A DNA stretch of 14,454 nt from SZAS-79 sp038319115 (GCA_038319115.1 JBBQCV010000084.1:1-14454), one strand, 5' to 3'; positions 1 to 8,385 are shown, counted from the first letter of the stretch. Translations and numbers: made by a program. Notes: generated by a model from the letters alone, not told the origin.

Positions 1-2
1 AC

Positions 3-116
3 GATCGCCGGCGCTCGAGCGAGGCCGGCATCGACCACCACCTGGTCAAGCCGCTCGACATGGGGCATCTCAGGCAGATCCTCGCGCCCGGCCTGCCGCG
101 CGCTTGCGCCCGCTAG
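3..116 (+). CDS. C-terminal end of a receiver-domain protein (probably hybrid histidine kinase), cut by the window edge
   Basis: An open frame enters from the left edge and stops at TAG 114-116, leaving 37 residues. It contains GIDHHLVKPLD, the beta5-alpha5 segment of a CheY-like receiver with the conserved Lys-Pro, followed by a helix (MGHLRQIL) and a short Arg/Ala-rich tail. The HHLVKPLD wording is typical of the receiver that closes large hybrid histidine kinases, so the missing upstream part is probably such a kinase; this is inference from family wording only. The last 47 bases overlap the 3' end of the convergent kinase gene on the other strand. A free-standing response regulator is the main alternative. 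Confidence 0.75.
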   Translation, partial: DRRRSSEAGIDHHLVKPLDMGHLRQILAPGLPRACAR

Positions 117-1308
117 CCGGCGGGGACGCCGGCTCGGTTTCACCGCCCGGCATGCACACCACGAATTCGCAGCCGCGGCCCGGTCCCGCGCTGGTCGCAT
201 GCACGCTGCCGCCGTGGAGTTCGACCAGTGATTTCACCAGCGTGAGGCCCACGCCAAGGCCGCCCTGCGAGCCGTTGGTCCCGCGCTCGATCTGCACGAA
301 AGGCTCGAAGATGTCGGTTAGGCGGTCGCCCGGCAGGCCGATGCCGGAGTCGCGCACGCGGATCACCACGTCGTCGCCCTCCGCGGTGACTTCGATCACA
401 ATCTTTCCCGCGCCGCTGGTGTACTTGGCGGCGTTGTGGACAAGGTTGGCCACGATCTGAACCGTGCGCGCATAGTCGCCATCCAGCATGAAAGGACTTT
501 CGGGCACCGCCACCTCGACGGCGTGCTGGCGCGAGTCGATCAGGGCGCGGTTGGTCTCCACCGCCGCCTCGACCGCCTTCGCGAGGTCGAATTTCTGCCG
601 CCGCAGCTCGATCTTGCCACGCGAAATGCGCGTGATATCGAGGAGGTCGTCCACCAGCCGCGCGAGCAGCGACGACTGGCGGTCGATCACGTCGCGCGCG
701 AAGTCGGACTTTTCGGCCGCGAGCCGGCCGATCTTGAGGAGCTCGACGGCGTTGCGGATCGCCGCCATCGGGTTGCGCAACTCGTGCGAAAGCATGGCGA
801 GGAATTCGTCCTTGCGCTCGTCGGCCTCGCGCAGGCGCAGCGAGGTCTCCTCGGCCGCCTTGCGCGCGGCCTGCTCGTGGGCGAGCGCGACGCGCTGGTC
901 GGCCTGGTCGCGGATCTGCGCGGCCATCAGGAACAGGTCGACGAACACTCGCACCTTGGTGCGCAGCACCTCGGGCACGATCGGCGTGAGGATGTAGTCC
1001 ACCGCGCCGAGCGAGTAGCCGCGCAAGGTGTGCATTTCGTCGGCGTACGCGGTGATGAAGATGATCGGCGTATGGGCGGTCTTCTTCCTTTCGCGGATCA
1101 GCGAGGCGGTCTCCAGGCCGTCCATGGTCGGCATGTTGACGTCCATGAGGATGACGGCGAATTCCTGCTCGAGGATAGCCTTGAGGGCCTCCTCGCCCGA
1201 GCGCGCGAGCACCACGTTCTGGTCCAGCGGCTCGAGCAGGGTGCCGAGGACCAGCAGCTTGTCGGCGCGGTCGTCCACCACCAGCACATTTGCCTTGCCG
1301 GCCATCAT
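70..1308 (-). CDS. Receiver-histidine kinase (REC-HisKA-HATPase), soluble
   Basis: 412 residues. An N-terminal receiver (about 5-125) has the acidic pair D12-D13, phosphoacceptor D56 and T86; the usual receiver lysine is replaced by threonine (ILTPIVP, T108), as I recall for receivers with this DYIxTPxVPE wording. An alpha-helical linker (about 126-165) leads to HisKA with phospho-histidine H175 (FLAMLSHELRNP), then HATPase with N-box around N288/N292, G1 box DSGIG (320-324) and G2 box GGLGVGL (349-355). There is no membrane segment or signal peptide, so the kinase is cytoplasmic. It should autophosphorylate H175 under control of phosphorylation at D56. ATG 1308 overlaps the TGA of the upstream giant kinase gene (ATGA) and has no visible Shine-Dalgarno, so I chose this start and infer translational coupling. 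An upstream in-frame extension to 1395 lies inside the giant gene and is not credible. The 3' end overlaps the convergent receiver gene by 47 bp. Confidence 0.93.
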   Translation of the reverse strand: MMAGKANVLVVDDRADKLLVLGTLLEPLDQNVVLARSGEEALKAILEQEFAVILMDVNMPTMDGLETASLIRERKKTAHTPIIFITAYADEMHTLRGYSLGAVDYILTPIVPEVLRTKVRVFVDLFLMAAQIRDQADQRVALAHEQAARKAAEETSLRLREADERKDEFLAMLSHELRNPMAAIRNAVELLKIGRLAAEKSDFARDVIDRQSSLLARLVDDLLDITRISRGKIELRRQKFDLAKAVEAAVETNRALIDSRQHAVEVAVPESPFMLDGDYARTVQIVANLVHNAAKYTSGAGKIVIEVTAEGDDVVIRVRDSGIGLPGDRLTDIFEPFVQIERGTNGSQGGLGVGLTLVKSLVELHGGSVHATSAGPGRGCEFVVCMPGGETEPASPPASGRKRAAGRARGSA

Positions 1309-4300
1309 CGGTACAGCCAGGCGCGCAGCGTGCCGAGCAGCTGCTCGGTATCGACCGGCTTGGACAGGTAATCCCACGCACCGGCCTCGAGGCACCTTTC
1401 ACGGTCCCCCTTCATGGCCTTGGCCGTGACCGCGACGATCGGCAGGTCGCGGCACGCATCGATGCGGCGGATTTCGCGCATCGTGTCCAGGCCGTCCATC
1501 TCCGGCATCATGATGTCCATCAGCACGATGTCGACGCCGCAGTCGGCCTGCAGCATGTCGATCGCGTCGCGGCCGTTGTCGGTGGACCTGATGTCCATGT
1601 CGTACTCCTCGAGCACCGAGGAGAGCGCGAAGATGTTGCGCATGTCGTCATCGACGATGAGCGCCCGCTTGCCGGCCAGCAGCTTGTTGGACCTGTACAT
1701 GTCCTGCAATTCGGCGCGGTGGGCCGCGGGCAGGTTCGCCACCTCCGAGTGCAGCGCGAAGGCGAGCTGGTCGGCGAAGCGCTCGGGGGAGCGCACCAGG
1801 CGCACGCGGGCGTGCCTGAGCAGCCGGTGCCATGCGGCGTCGTCCTCATGCACGCGGTTGGCTTCGTCATACACGATGAGCGGGATGCGCCCTTCGCCGA
1901 TCGCATCCGCAATCGGGCCCGGCAGCGCCGCCGGGACCAGGCTTCCCGCAGACGCCACGATGCAGTCGATGCCGCCCTTGGCCAGCGGCGCCACCGCCGC
2001 CGCGGCGCTGGCGACGTGCTTCACGCTGATCCCGGCCTCGAATTGCCTGATCGTGCGGGCCAGCTTGAACGTCTTGGGGGCAATGAGGAGTACGCCGGCG
2101 CCCCTGCGCTTGACCAGCGCCATCGCAGCCGCCATCAGCTCGGTGAGGCGATCGGCGCTGCGGATCGGCTTGGCCAGGAAGGACCACGCGCCGGCGCGCC
2201 AGGCGCGCTCGCGCGCTTCCTCGGTCGAGATGACGCAGACCGGCACATGGCGGGTGTCGAGGTCGTACTTGAGCCGCTCGAGCACGCGCCAGCCTTCGAT
2301 GTCGGGCAGGTGGATGTCCAGCGTAATCGCCGCGGGCCGGTACTTGCGCGCCATGGCGAGCGCGGCGGTGCCCAACGGGGACACCAGGCCCCGGAACCCG
2401 CTGGCGCGGGCTGCCTCGAGCAAAACGCGCGCGAACCGGATGTCGTTCTCGACAATCAACAGCACCGGGTCACCGTGCCGGATGCGCTCGCGGTCGTCGT
2501 CGGCCTCGTTGCGCGGCGCCTCGGGCGGCGACCGCGCCTCGGGCCTGGCGAGGGCCGGGACGTCGGCGATCCTTGCGTCGGCAAAAGGGGCCGCGGGCGC
2601 CGGCAGCGCCGACCCGCGCGCCTCGTCGCCGTGCAACGCGCGGGTCGGGGCATGGTCCTGCGGCACGTACAGCACGAAGGTGCTGCCGCGGCCGGGCGTG
2701 CTGAGCAGGCGGATCTCGCCGCGCAACAGGCGCGAGAGCTCGCGGCTGATCGCCAGGCCCAGGCCCGTGCCGCCGTACTTGCGGCTGGTGCTGCCGTCGG
2801 CCTGCTGGAAGGCCTCGAAGATGATTTGCTGCTTTTCCGGGGGAATGCCGATGCCGGTGTCCGACACCGAGAAGGCGAGCACCTGCGGGGCGCGGTTGAG
2901 CGCCTCGTTGTCGGGGCTCCAGCCGGCCGCGGCCGGCTCGATGGCCAGGGTCACCTGGCCGCGGTGGGTGAACTTGAACGCATTCGAGAGCAGGTTCTTG
3001 ATGATCTGCTGCAGGCGCTTGGCGTCGGTGAGCATCGATGCCGGCAAGCCCTCGGCCAGGCGGATGAGGAACTCGAGTTTCCTCGACTCCGCCACCGGCC
3101 GGAAGGTGCGGTCCACGTAGCGGTACAGCTCGTCCATGGGCAGCTCGCCCACGTCGACCACGACGGTGCCCGACTCGATCTTGGACAGGTCGAGGATGTC
3201 GTTGATGAGCATGAGCAGGTCGTTGCCCGACGAGTGGATGGTTTTGGAGAACTCGATCTGGCGCGACGACAGGTTGCCCTCGGTGTTGCCGGAAAGCTGG
3301 TCGGACAGGATCAACAGGCTGTTCAACGGCGTGCGCAGCTCGTGCGACATGTTGGCGAGGAACTCGGACTTGTACTTCGAGGTGAGCGCGAGCTGGCGCG
3401 CCTTCTCCTCCAGCGCCTGGCGGGCCTGCTCGACCTCGGCGTTCTTCCTCTCCACCTCCTGGTTCTGGTGGGCCAGCTGGCCGGCCTTGTCCTGCAGCTC
3501 CTGGTTGGTCTGCTGCAGCTCGTCCTGGCGGCTCTGCAGCTCGTGGGCGAGGGACTGCGACTGGGTCAGCAGGTCTTCGGTGCGGGTGGTGGACTCGATG
3601 GTGTTGATGACGATGCCGATACTTTCGGTGAGCTGCTCGAGGAACGCCTGGTGGGTGGAGCTGAAGCCCTCGAACGAGGCAAGCTCGAGCACGCCCTTGA
3701 CCTGGCCCTCGAACACGATCGGCAGCACCAGCAGCGAGCGCGGGGCGGCATTGCCCAGGCCCGAGCTGATGCGGATGTAGTCCGCCGGCGCATGGTCGAG
3801 CAGGATCTTTTCCTTTTCCAGCGCGCACTGGCCGATCAGCCCTTCGCCCAACGAGAGGCGCTTTCCGTGGCGGGCAAGGCCCTCGGCGGCGTAGCTTGCG
3901 AGCAACGCCAGTTCGTTCGGCTCGGAGCGGCTGTCGAGGACGAAGAACAGCGCGTGCTGGGCCTTCACCACCGGCGCGAGGTCCGACAGGATCAGGCGGC
4001 CGACCGTCTCGAGGTCGCGCTGGCCCTGCAGCATGCGGCTGAACTTGGCCAGGTTGGTCTTGAGCCAGTCCTGCTCGGTGTTCTTCTCGGTGGTCTCCTT
4101 GAGGTTGACGATCATCTCGTTGATCGTGTCCTTGAGCACCGCCACCTCGCCCTGCGCCTGCACCGCGATCGAGCGGGTCAGGTCGCCTTCGGTCACCGCC
4201 GTGGCCACTTCGGCGATCGCGCGCACCTGGGTGGTGAGGTTGGCGGCCAGGCCGTTGACGTTCTCGGTCAGCGCTTTCCACGTGCCGGCCGCGCCGGGCA

Positions 4301-7300
4301 CCTTGGCCTGTCCGCCGAGCTTGCCTTCCACGCCCACCTCGCGCGCCACCGTGGTGACCTGCTCGGCAAACGTCGCCAGCGTGTCGGTCATGCTGTTGAT
4401 GGTGTCGGCCAGCGAGGCGATCTCGCCCTTCGCCTCCACCGTGAGTTTCTGCCTGAGGTCGCCCATCGCCACCGCGGTCACCACCTTGGCGATGCCGCGC
4501 ACCTGCGCGGTCAGGTTGCCGGCCATGAAGTTCACGCTGTCGGTCAAGTCCTTCCAGGTGCCCGAGACGCCCTGCACCTGCGCCTGCCCGCCGAGCTTGC
4601 CTTCGGTGCCGACCTCGCGCGCGACGCGGGTCACCTCGGCCGCGAAAGACGAGAGCTGGTCGACCATGGTGTTGACGGTGTTCTTGAGCGCGAGGATCTC
4701 GCCGCGCACGTCCACGGTGATTTTCTTGGACAGGTCGCCCTTGGCCACGGCGGTGGTCACGTCGGCGATGTTCCTCACCTGCGCGGTGAGGTTGGAGGCC
4801 ATCGAGTTGACCGAGTCGGTCAGGTCCTTCCATGTGCCGGCCACGCCCTGCACGTCGGCCTGGCCGCCCAGGCGCCCCTCGGTGCCGACCTCGCGCGCCA
4901 CGCGCGTGACCTCCGCAGCGAAGGATCGCAACTGGTCCACCATCGTGTTGATGGTGTCCTTGAGTTCGAGGATCTCACCCTTCACGTCGACCGTGATCTT
5001 CTTCGACAGGTCGCCCGTGGCCACCGAGGTGGTGACCTCGGCGATGTTCCTCACCTGCGAGGTGAGGTTGGAGGCCATGAAGTTGACCGAGTCGGTCAGG
5101 TCCTTCCACGTGCCGGCCACGCCCTGCACCTGCGCCTGGCCGCCGAGCTTGCCTTCAGTGCCGACCTCGCGCGCCACGCGAGTCACTTCGGCTGCGAACG
5201 ACGAGAGCTGGTCCACCATGGTGTTGATGGTGTCCTTCAGTTCGAGGATCTCGCCCTTCACGTCGACCGTGATTTTCTTCGACAGGTCGCCCTTGGCCAC
5301 CGCAGTGGTCACCTCGGCGATGTTCCTCACCTGGCCGGTGAGGTTGCCCGCCATCGAGTTGACCGAATCGGTGAGGTCTTTCCATGTGCCGGCCACGCCC
5401 TGCACGTCGGCCTGCCCGCCCAGGCGCCCATCGGTGCCGACTTCGCGCGACACGCGCGTCACCTCGGCGGCGAACGACGAGAGCTGGTCCACCATGGTGT
5501 TGACGGTGTTCTTCACCTCGAGGATCTCGCCCTTGACGTCGACCGTGATCTTTTTGGACAGGTCGCCCTTGGCCACCGCGGTGGTGACCTCGGCGATGTT
5601 CCTCACCTGCGAGGTGAGGTTGGAGGCCATGAAGTTGACCGAGTCGGTCAGGTCCTTCCAGGTGCCGGCGACGTCGCGCACGTCGGCCTGCCCGCCGAGC
5701 TTGCCCTCGGTGCCCACCTCGCGCGCCACGCGCGTCACCTCGGCGGCGAACGATGAGAGCTGGTCCACCATGGTGTTGACGGTGTTCTTGAGCTCGAGGA
5801 TCTCGCCCTTCACGTCCACCGTGATCTTCTTGGACAGGTCTCCGCTGGCCACCGCGGTGGTCACCTCGGCGATGTTCCTCACCTGCGAAGTGAGGTTGGA
5901 GGCCATGAAGTTGACCGAATCGGTCAGGTCTTTCCACGTGCCGGCCACGTCGCGCACGTCGGCCTGCCCGCCGAGCTTGCCCTCGGTGCCCACCTCGCGC
6001 GCCACGCGCGTGACTTCGGCCGCGAAAGACGAGAGCTGGTCGACCATGGTGTTGACGGTGTCTTTTACCTCGAGGATCTCGCCCTTCACGTCGACCGAGA
6101 TATTCGTGGACAGGGCGCCCTTGGCCACCGCGGTGGTGACCTCGGCGATGTTCCTCACCTGCGAAGTGAGGTTGGAGGCCATGAAGTTGACCGAGTCGGT
6201 CAGGTCCTTCCACGTGCCGGCCACGCCCTGCACCTGCGCCTGGCCGCCGAGCTTGCCTTCGGTGCCCACCTCGCGCGACACGCGCGTGACCTCGGCTGCG
6301 AAGGAACCCAGCTGGTCCACCATGGTGTTGATGGTGTCCTTGAGCTCGAGGATCTCGCCTTTCACGTCAACGGTGATCTTCTTCGACAGGTCGCCCTTGG
6401 CCACGGCGGTGGTCACGTCGGCGATGTTCCTCACCTGGTCGGTGAGGTTGGAGGCCATGAAGTTGACCGAGTCGGTCAGGTCCTTCCATGTACCGGCCAC
6501 GCCCTGCACCTGCGCCTGGCCGCCGAGCTTGCCCTCGGTGCCCACCTCGCGCGACACGCGCGTGACCTCCGCCGCGAACGACGAGAGCTGGTCCACCATG
6601 GTATTGATGGTGTCCTTGAGCTCGAGGATCTCGCCCTTCACGTCGACCGTGATCTTCTTCGACAGGTCGCCGCTGGCCACCGCAGTGGTCACCTCGGCGA
6701 TGTTCCTCACCTGCGAGGTGAGGTTGGACGCCATGAAGTTGACTGAATCGGTCAGGTCCTTCCAGGTGCCGGAAACACCCTCCACCTTCGCCTGGCCGCC
6801 GAGCTTGCCCTCGGTACCCACTTCGCGCGCCACGCGCGTGACTTCGGCCGCGAACGAACGCAGCTGGTCCACCATGGTGTTGATGGTGTCCTTGAGCTCG
6901 AGGAACTCGCCCTTCACGTCGACCGCGTATGTCTTCGACAGGTCGCCGGTGGCCCCCGCGGTGGTCACCTCGGCAATGGTGCGCACCTGGCCGGTAAGGT
7001 TGCCCGCCATGGAGTTGACCGAGTCGGTGAGGTCCTTCCACGTGCCGGCTACGCCGCGCACCTGCGCCTGCCCGCCGAGCTTGCCCTCGGTGCCCACCTC
7101 GCGCGCCACGCGCGTGACTTCCGAAGCGAACGAACCGAGCTGGTCCACCATCTTGTTGATGGTGGTGGCGGTACGCAGGAATTCGCCCTGCAACGGGGCG
7201 TTGTCGACTTCGAGCGCCATCTTCTGCGACAGGTCGCCCTGCGCCACGGCGCCGATCACGCGCGCGGTTTCGCTGGTCGGGTGGACCAGGTCGCCAATGA

Positions 7301-7604
7301 GCGCGTTCACGTCGTCGATCGACTCGCGCCAGAAGCCGCTCACGTCGCCGATCGAGCCGCGCTCGAGCAGCTTGCCTTGCTTGCCCACCACGCGGCGCAG
7401 TCGCGCGAGTTCCTCGGCCATGCGCTCGTTCTGGGTCGCGACCTCGTTGAAGGTGTCGGCCACCTTGCCCGGGAGACCGGTCCACTCGAGCGGCAGGCGC
7501 ACCGAGCGCTCGCCGCGCTTGAGGGCGGCGAGCGCGCCGAGGACCTGCGCCAATTCACTCCCGGCGACGGTGCCGGACAAGCCGGGCGGATCGATCACTT
7601 GCAT
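1305..7604 (-). CDS. Giant soluble poly-HAMP hybrid histidine kinase (HAMP repeats-GAF-HisKA-HATPase-REC-pseudoREC-REC)
   Basis: 2099 residues, no transmembrane segment. In order: a helical N-terminus; a diverged HAMP-like unit (about 66-157); eleven 92-residue HAMP repeats (158-1169); GAF (about 1197-1336); a Gln/Glu-rich coiled coil (about 1340-1408); HisKA with H1421 (FLANMSHELRTP); HATPase with N-box N1537/N1541, G1 DTGIG (1582-1586) and G2 GGTGLGL (1611-1617); a Pro/Ala-rich linker; a receiver with D1763 and K1812; a receiver-like domain lacking every active residue (about 1836-1955); and a complete receiver with D1985-D1987, D2030, T2060 and K2082. The repeat-HAMP organisation resembles the fungal Nik1/Os-1 group III kinases and related bacterial proteins, where soluble HAMP chains transmit conformational signals. 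Autophosphorylation at H1421 and relay to D1763 or D2030 is expected. ATG 7604 has a strong AGGAGG five bases upstream. It is the middle gene of a three-gene operon. The ligand is unknown. Confidence 0.96.
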   Translation of the reverse strand: MQVIDPPGLSGTVAGSELAQVLGALAALKRGERSVRLPLEWTGLPGKVADTFNEVATQNERMAEELARLRRVVGKQGKLLERGSIGDVSGFWRESIDDVNALIGDLVHPTSETARVIGAVAQGDLSQKMALEVDNAPLQGEFLRTATTINKMVDQLGSFASEVTRVAREVGTEGKLGGQAQVRGVAGTWKDLTDSVNSMAGNLTGQVRTIAEVTTAGATGDLSKTYAVDVKGEFLELKDTINTMVDQLRSFAAEVTRVAREVGTEGKLGGQAKVEGVSGTWKDLTDSVNFMASNLTSQVRNIAEVTTAVASGDLSKKITVDVKGEILELKDTINTMVDQLSSFAAEVTRVSREVGTEGKLGGQAQVQGVAGTWKDLTDSVNFMASNLTDQVRNIADVTTAVAKGDLSKKITVDVKGEILELKDTINTMVDQLGSFAAEVTRVSREVGTEGKLGGQAQVQGVAGTWKDLTDSVNFMASNLTSQVRNIAEVTTAVAKGALSTNISVDVKGEILEVKDTVNTMVDQLSSFAAEVTRVAREVGTEGKLGGQADVRDVAGTWKDLTDSVNFMASNLTSQVRNIAEVTTAVASGDLSKKITVDVKGEILELKNTVNTMVDQLSSFAAEVTRVAREVGTEGKLGGQADVRDVAGTWKDLTDSVNFMASNLTSQVRNIAEVTTAVAKGDLSKKITVDVKGEILEVKNTVNTMVDQLSSFAAEVTRVSREVGTDGRLGGQADVQGVAGTWKDLTDSVNSMAGNLTGQVRNIAEVTTAVAKGDLSKKITVDVKGEILELKDTINTMVDQLSSFAAEVTRVAREVGTEGKLGGQAQVQGVAGTWKDLTDSVNFMASNLTSQVRNIAEVTTSVATGDLSKKITVDVKGEILELKDTINTMVDQLRSFAAEVTRVAREVGTEGRLGGQADVQGVAGTWKDLTDSVNSMASNLTAQVRNIADVTTAVAKGDLSKKITVDVRGEILALKNTVNTMVDQLSSFAAEVTRVAREVGTEGKLGGQAQVQGVSGTWKDLTDSVNFMAGNLTAQVRGIAKVVTAVAMGDLRQKLTVEAKGEIASLADTINSMTDTLATFAEQVTTVAREVGVEGKLGGQAKVPGAAGTWKALTENVNGLAANLTTQVRAIAEVATAVTEGDLTRSIAVQAQGEVAVLKDTINEMIVNLKETTEKNTEQDWLKTNLAKFSRMLQGQRDLETVGRLILSDLAPVVKAQHALFFVLDSRSEPNELALLASYAAEGLARHGKRLSLGEGLIGQCALEKEKILLDHAPADYIRISSGLGNAAPRSLLVLPIVFEGQVKGVLELASFEGFSSTHQAFLEQLTESIGIVINTIESTTRTEDLLTQSQSLAHELQSRQDELQQTNQELQDKAGQLAHQNQEVERKNAEVEQARQALEEKARQLALTSKYKSEFLANMSHELRTPLNSLLILSDQLSGNTEGNLSSRQIEFSKTIHSSGNDLLMLINDILDLSKIESGTVVVDVGELPMDELYRYVDRTFRPVAESRKLEFLIRLAEGLPASMLTDAKRLQQIIKNLLSNAFKFTHRGQVTLAIEPAAAGWSPDNEALNRAPQVLAFSVSDTGIGIPPEKQQIIFEAFQQADGSTSRKYGGTGLGLAISRELSRLLRGEIRLLSTPGRGSTFVLYVPQDHAPTRALHGDEARGSALPAPAAPFADARIADVPALARPEARSPPEAPRNEADDDRERIRHGDPVLLIVENDIRFARVLLEAARASGFRGLVSPLGTAALAMARKYRPAAITLDIHLPDIEGWRVLERLKYDLDTRHVPVCVISTEEARERAWRAGAWSFLAKPIRSADRLTELMAAAMALVKRRGAGVLLIAPKTFKLARTIRQFEAGISVKHVASAAAAVAPLAKGGIDCIVASAGSLVPAALPGPIADAIGEGRIPLIVYDEANRVHEDDAAWHRLLRHARVRLVRSPERFADQLAFALHSEVANLPAAHRAELQDMYRSNKLLAGKRALIVDDDMRNIFALSSVLEEYDMDIRSTDNGRDAIDMLQADCGVDIVLMDIMMPEMDGLDTMREIRRIDACRDLPIVAVTAKAMKGDRERCLEAGAWDYLSKPVDTEQLLGTLRAWLYR
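4098..7133 (-). repeat. Eleven tandem 276-bp repeats encoding 92-residue HAMP units
   Basis: Eleven uninterrupted copies of a 276-bp unit (92 codons) make up residues 158-1169 of the giant kinase. Each copy runs from SFAAEVTRV(A/S)REVGTEG through GTWKDLTDSVN and GDLSKKITVDVKGEI to NTMVDQL. Copies 2-9 differ at only a few residues, copies 10 and 11 are more diverged, and a further diverged unit precedes the array (7134-7409). In Nik1-type kinases a unit of this size holds one regular and one divergent HAMP; by that analogy the array would be about 22 stacked HAMP modules (inference). The unit is a multiple of three, so gain or loss of copies keeps the frame. Confidence 0.95.
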
Positions 7605-7680
7605 GCTTTCCTCCTGCGGTGTGGGCGCTGCGACGCGCCGCCGGTTTCCGTTGGTCAGTTCGCGTCCGCTCGCGGCGCAT

Positions 7681-8331
7681 TCAGCCTTCCAGCATTTTGC
7701 GCAGCGCGGGAAAATCCAGGATCTTGTCCAGGCACTGGTCGAAGCCCGCCTGCCGCGCGGCGGCCGTCACGCCCCCATCGATGTCGGTGCCGCTGATCAT
7801 GACCAGCCGCATGGCCGAAGTCGGGAACTGCGCACGCAGGCGCCGCGCCGCCTCATAGCCGTTCAGCTTGGGCATGTTCACATCCAGCAGCACGAAGTCG
7901 GGCATCCACGCGGTTGCCGCGTCGACGGCGGCAAGGCCGTCGTGGACCGTGCGCACCTCGTGACCAAGATCGCGCAGGATGGCGGCGAAAGACTCGCATA
8001 CTGCCGGGCTGTCGTCGGCCACGAGGATGCGTCGCGGCACCTGGGTCGCGGCGGCCGTTGCTGGCGCGCCTGATGGAGCGGGTGCCGCACCCGCCGCCTG
8101 CGGCGCGTCGTTGCCGGTCGAGGCCGCGTCCGGCGATTCGGTATTGAGGCAAGCCGAAACCTCGTCGAGCAGGCGCGTCATGCCCTCAACCTGGCGCTCG
8201 ATGATGCCGGTCGCCTCGGCCAGCCCCGGGGCCGCGCTCGCGCGCAGCTTGAGGAGGTATACGACATTGCGGATCGGGGCGATGTAGTTGCGAAGGTCGT
8301 GGACCACTTTACGGAAATCCGTTTCAGCCAT
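7681..8331 (-). CDS. HisKA-like helical hairpin fused to a receiver, no ATPase domain
   Basis: 216 residues. The N-terminus (about 5-62) looks like a histidine kinase dimerisation/phosphotransfer hairpin: an H-box-like VVHDLRNYIAPIRN with H11, then a second helix ending near residue 62. An Ala/Pro-rich linker (64-99) leads straight into a receiver (about 101-215) with D106-D107, phosphoacceptor D150 (LLDVNMP), S180 and K203. No ATP-binding domain lies between or after them, so the protein cannot phosphorylate itself; it may accept and pass on phosphate, or dimerise with a partner kinase (inference). ATG 8331 is preceded by GGGAGA at a suitable distance. A longer in-frame version to 8481 is rejected because it crosses the promoter region and has no coding character. 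It is the first gene of the operon, with 76 bp before the giant kinase, and a sigma-54-like promoter lies about 40 bp upstream. Confidence 0.88.
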   Translation of the reverse strand: MAETDFRKVVHDLRNYIAPIRNVVYLLKLRASAAPGLAEATGIIERQVEGMTRLLDEVSACLNTESPDAASTGNDAPQAAGAAPAPSGAPATAAATQVPRRILVADDSPAVCESFAAILRDLGHEVRTVHDGLAAVDAATAWMPDFVLLDVNMPKLNGYEAARRLRAQFPTSAMRLVMISGTDIDGGVTAAARQAGFDQCLDKILDFPALRKMLEG

Positions 8332-8370
8332 GCCTGTCTCCCGGTAGGGCGGCCTGCGGCGATGCGCACC

Positions 8371-8385
8371 GCGATGCTCGTGCCG
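8371..8385 (-). promoter_or_regulatory. Candidate sigma-54 (-24/-12) promoter of the kinase operon
   Basis: On the minus strand the sequence reads CGGCACGAGCATCGC. Compared with the sigma-54 consensus TGGCACG-N4-TTGC it keeps GGCACG exactly and has T-GC at -12, with GG and GC separated by the required 10 bases. Mismatches are the first T and the second T of TTGC. Transcription would start near 8359, giving a leader of about 28 nt before ATG 8331, which leaves room for the Shine-Dalgarno. A chance match is possible in such GC-rich DNA. Confidence 0.42.

Noticed and set aside
1290..5756. Open frame of 1488 codons on the plus strand, antisense to the giant kinase
   Set aside because: It lies opposite strongly supported domains, its translation is low-complexity His/Arg/Leu-rich with no motif, and the 276-bp repeat (a multiple of three) carries a stop-free antisense frame from copy to copy.
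4098..7133. Regular repeats considered as a CRISPR array or satellite
   Set aside because: The unit is 276 bp without spacers and encodes clear HAMP protein repeats in frame.
4033..8073. Second long plus-strand open frame (1346 codons) with a regular protein repeat
   Set aside because: The periodicity is only the antisense reading of the HAMP array; it also runs through the intergenic gap and the neighbouring DHp-receiver gene, and shows no start signal or domain.
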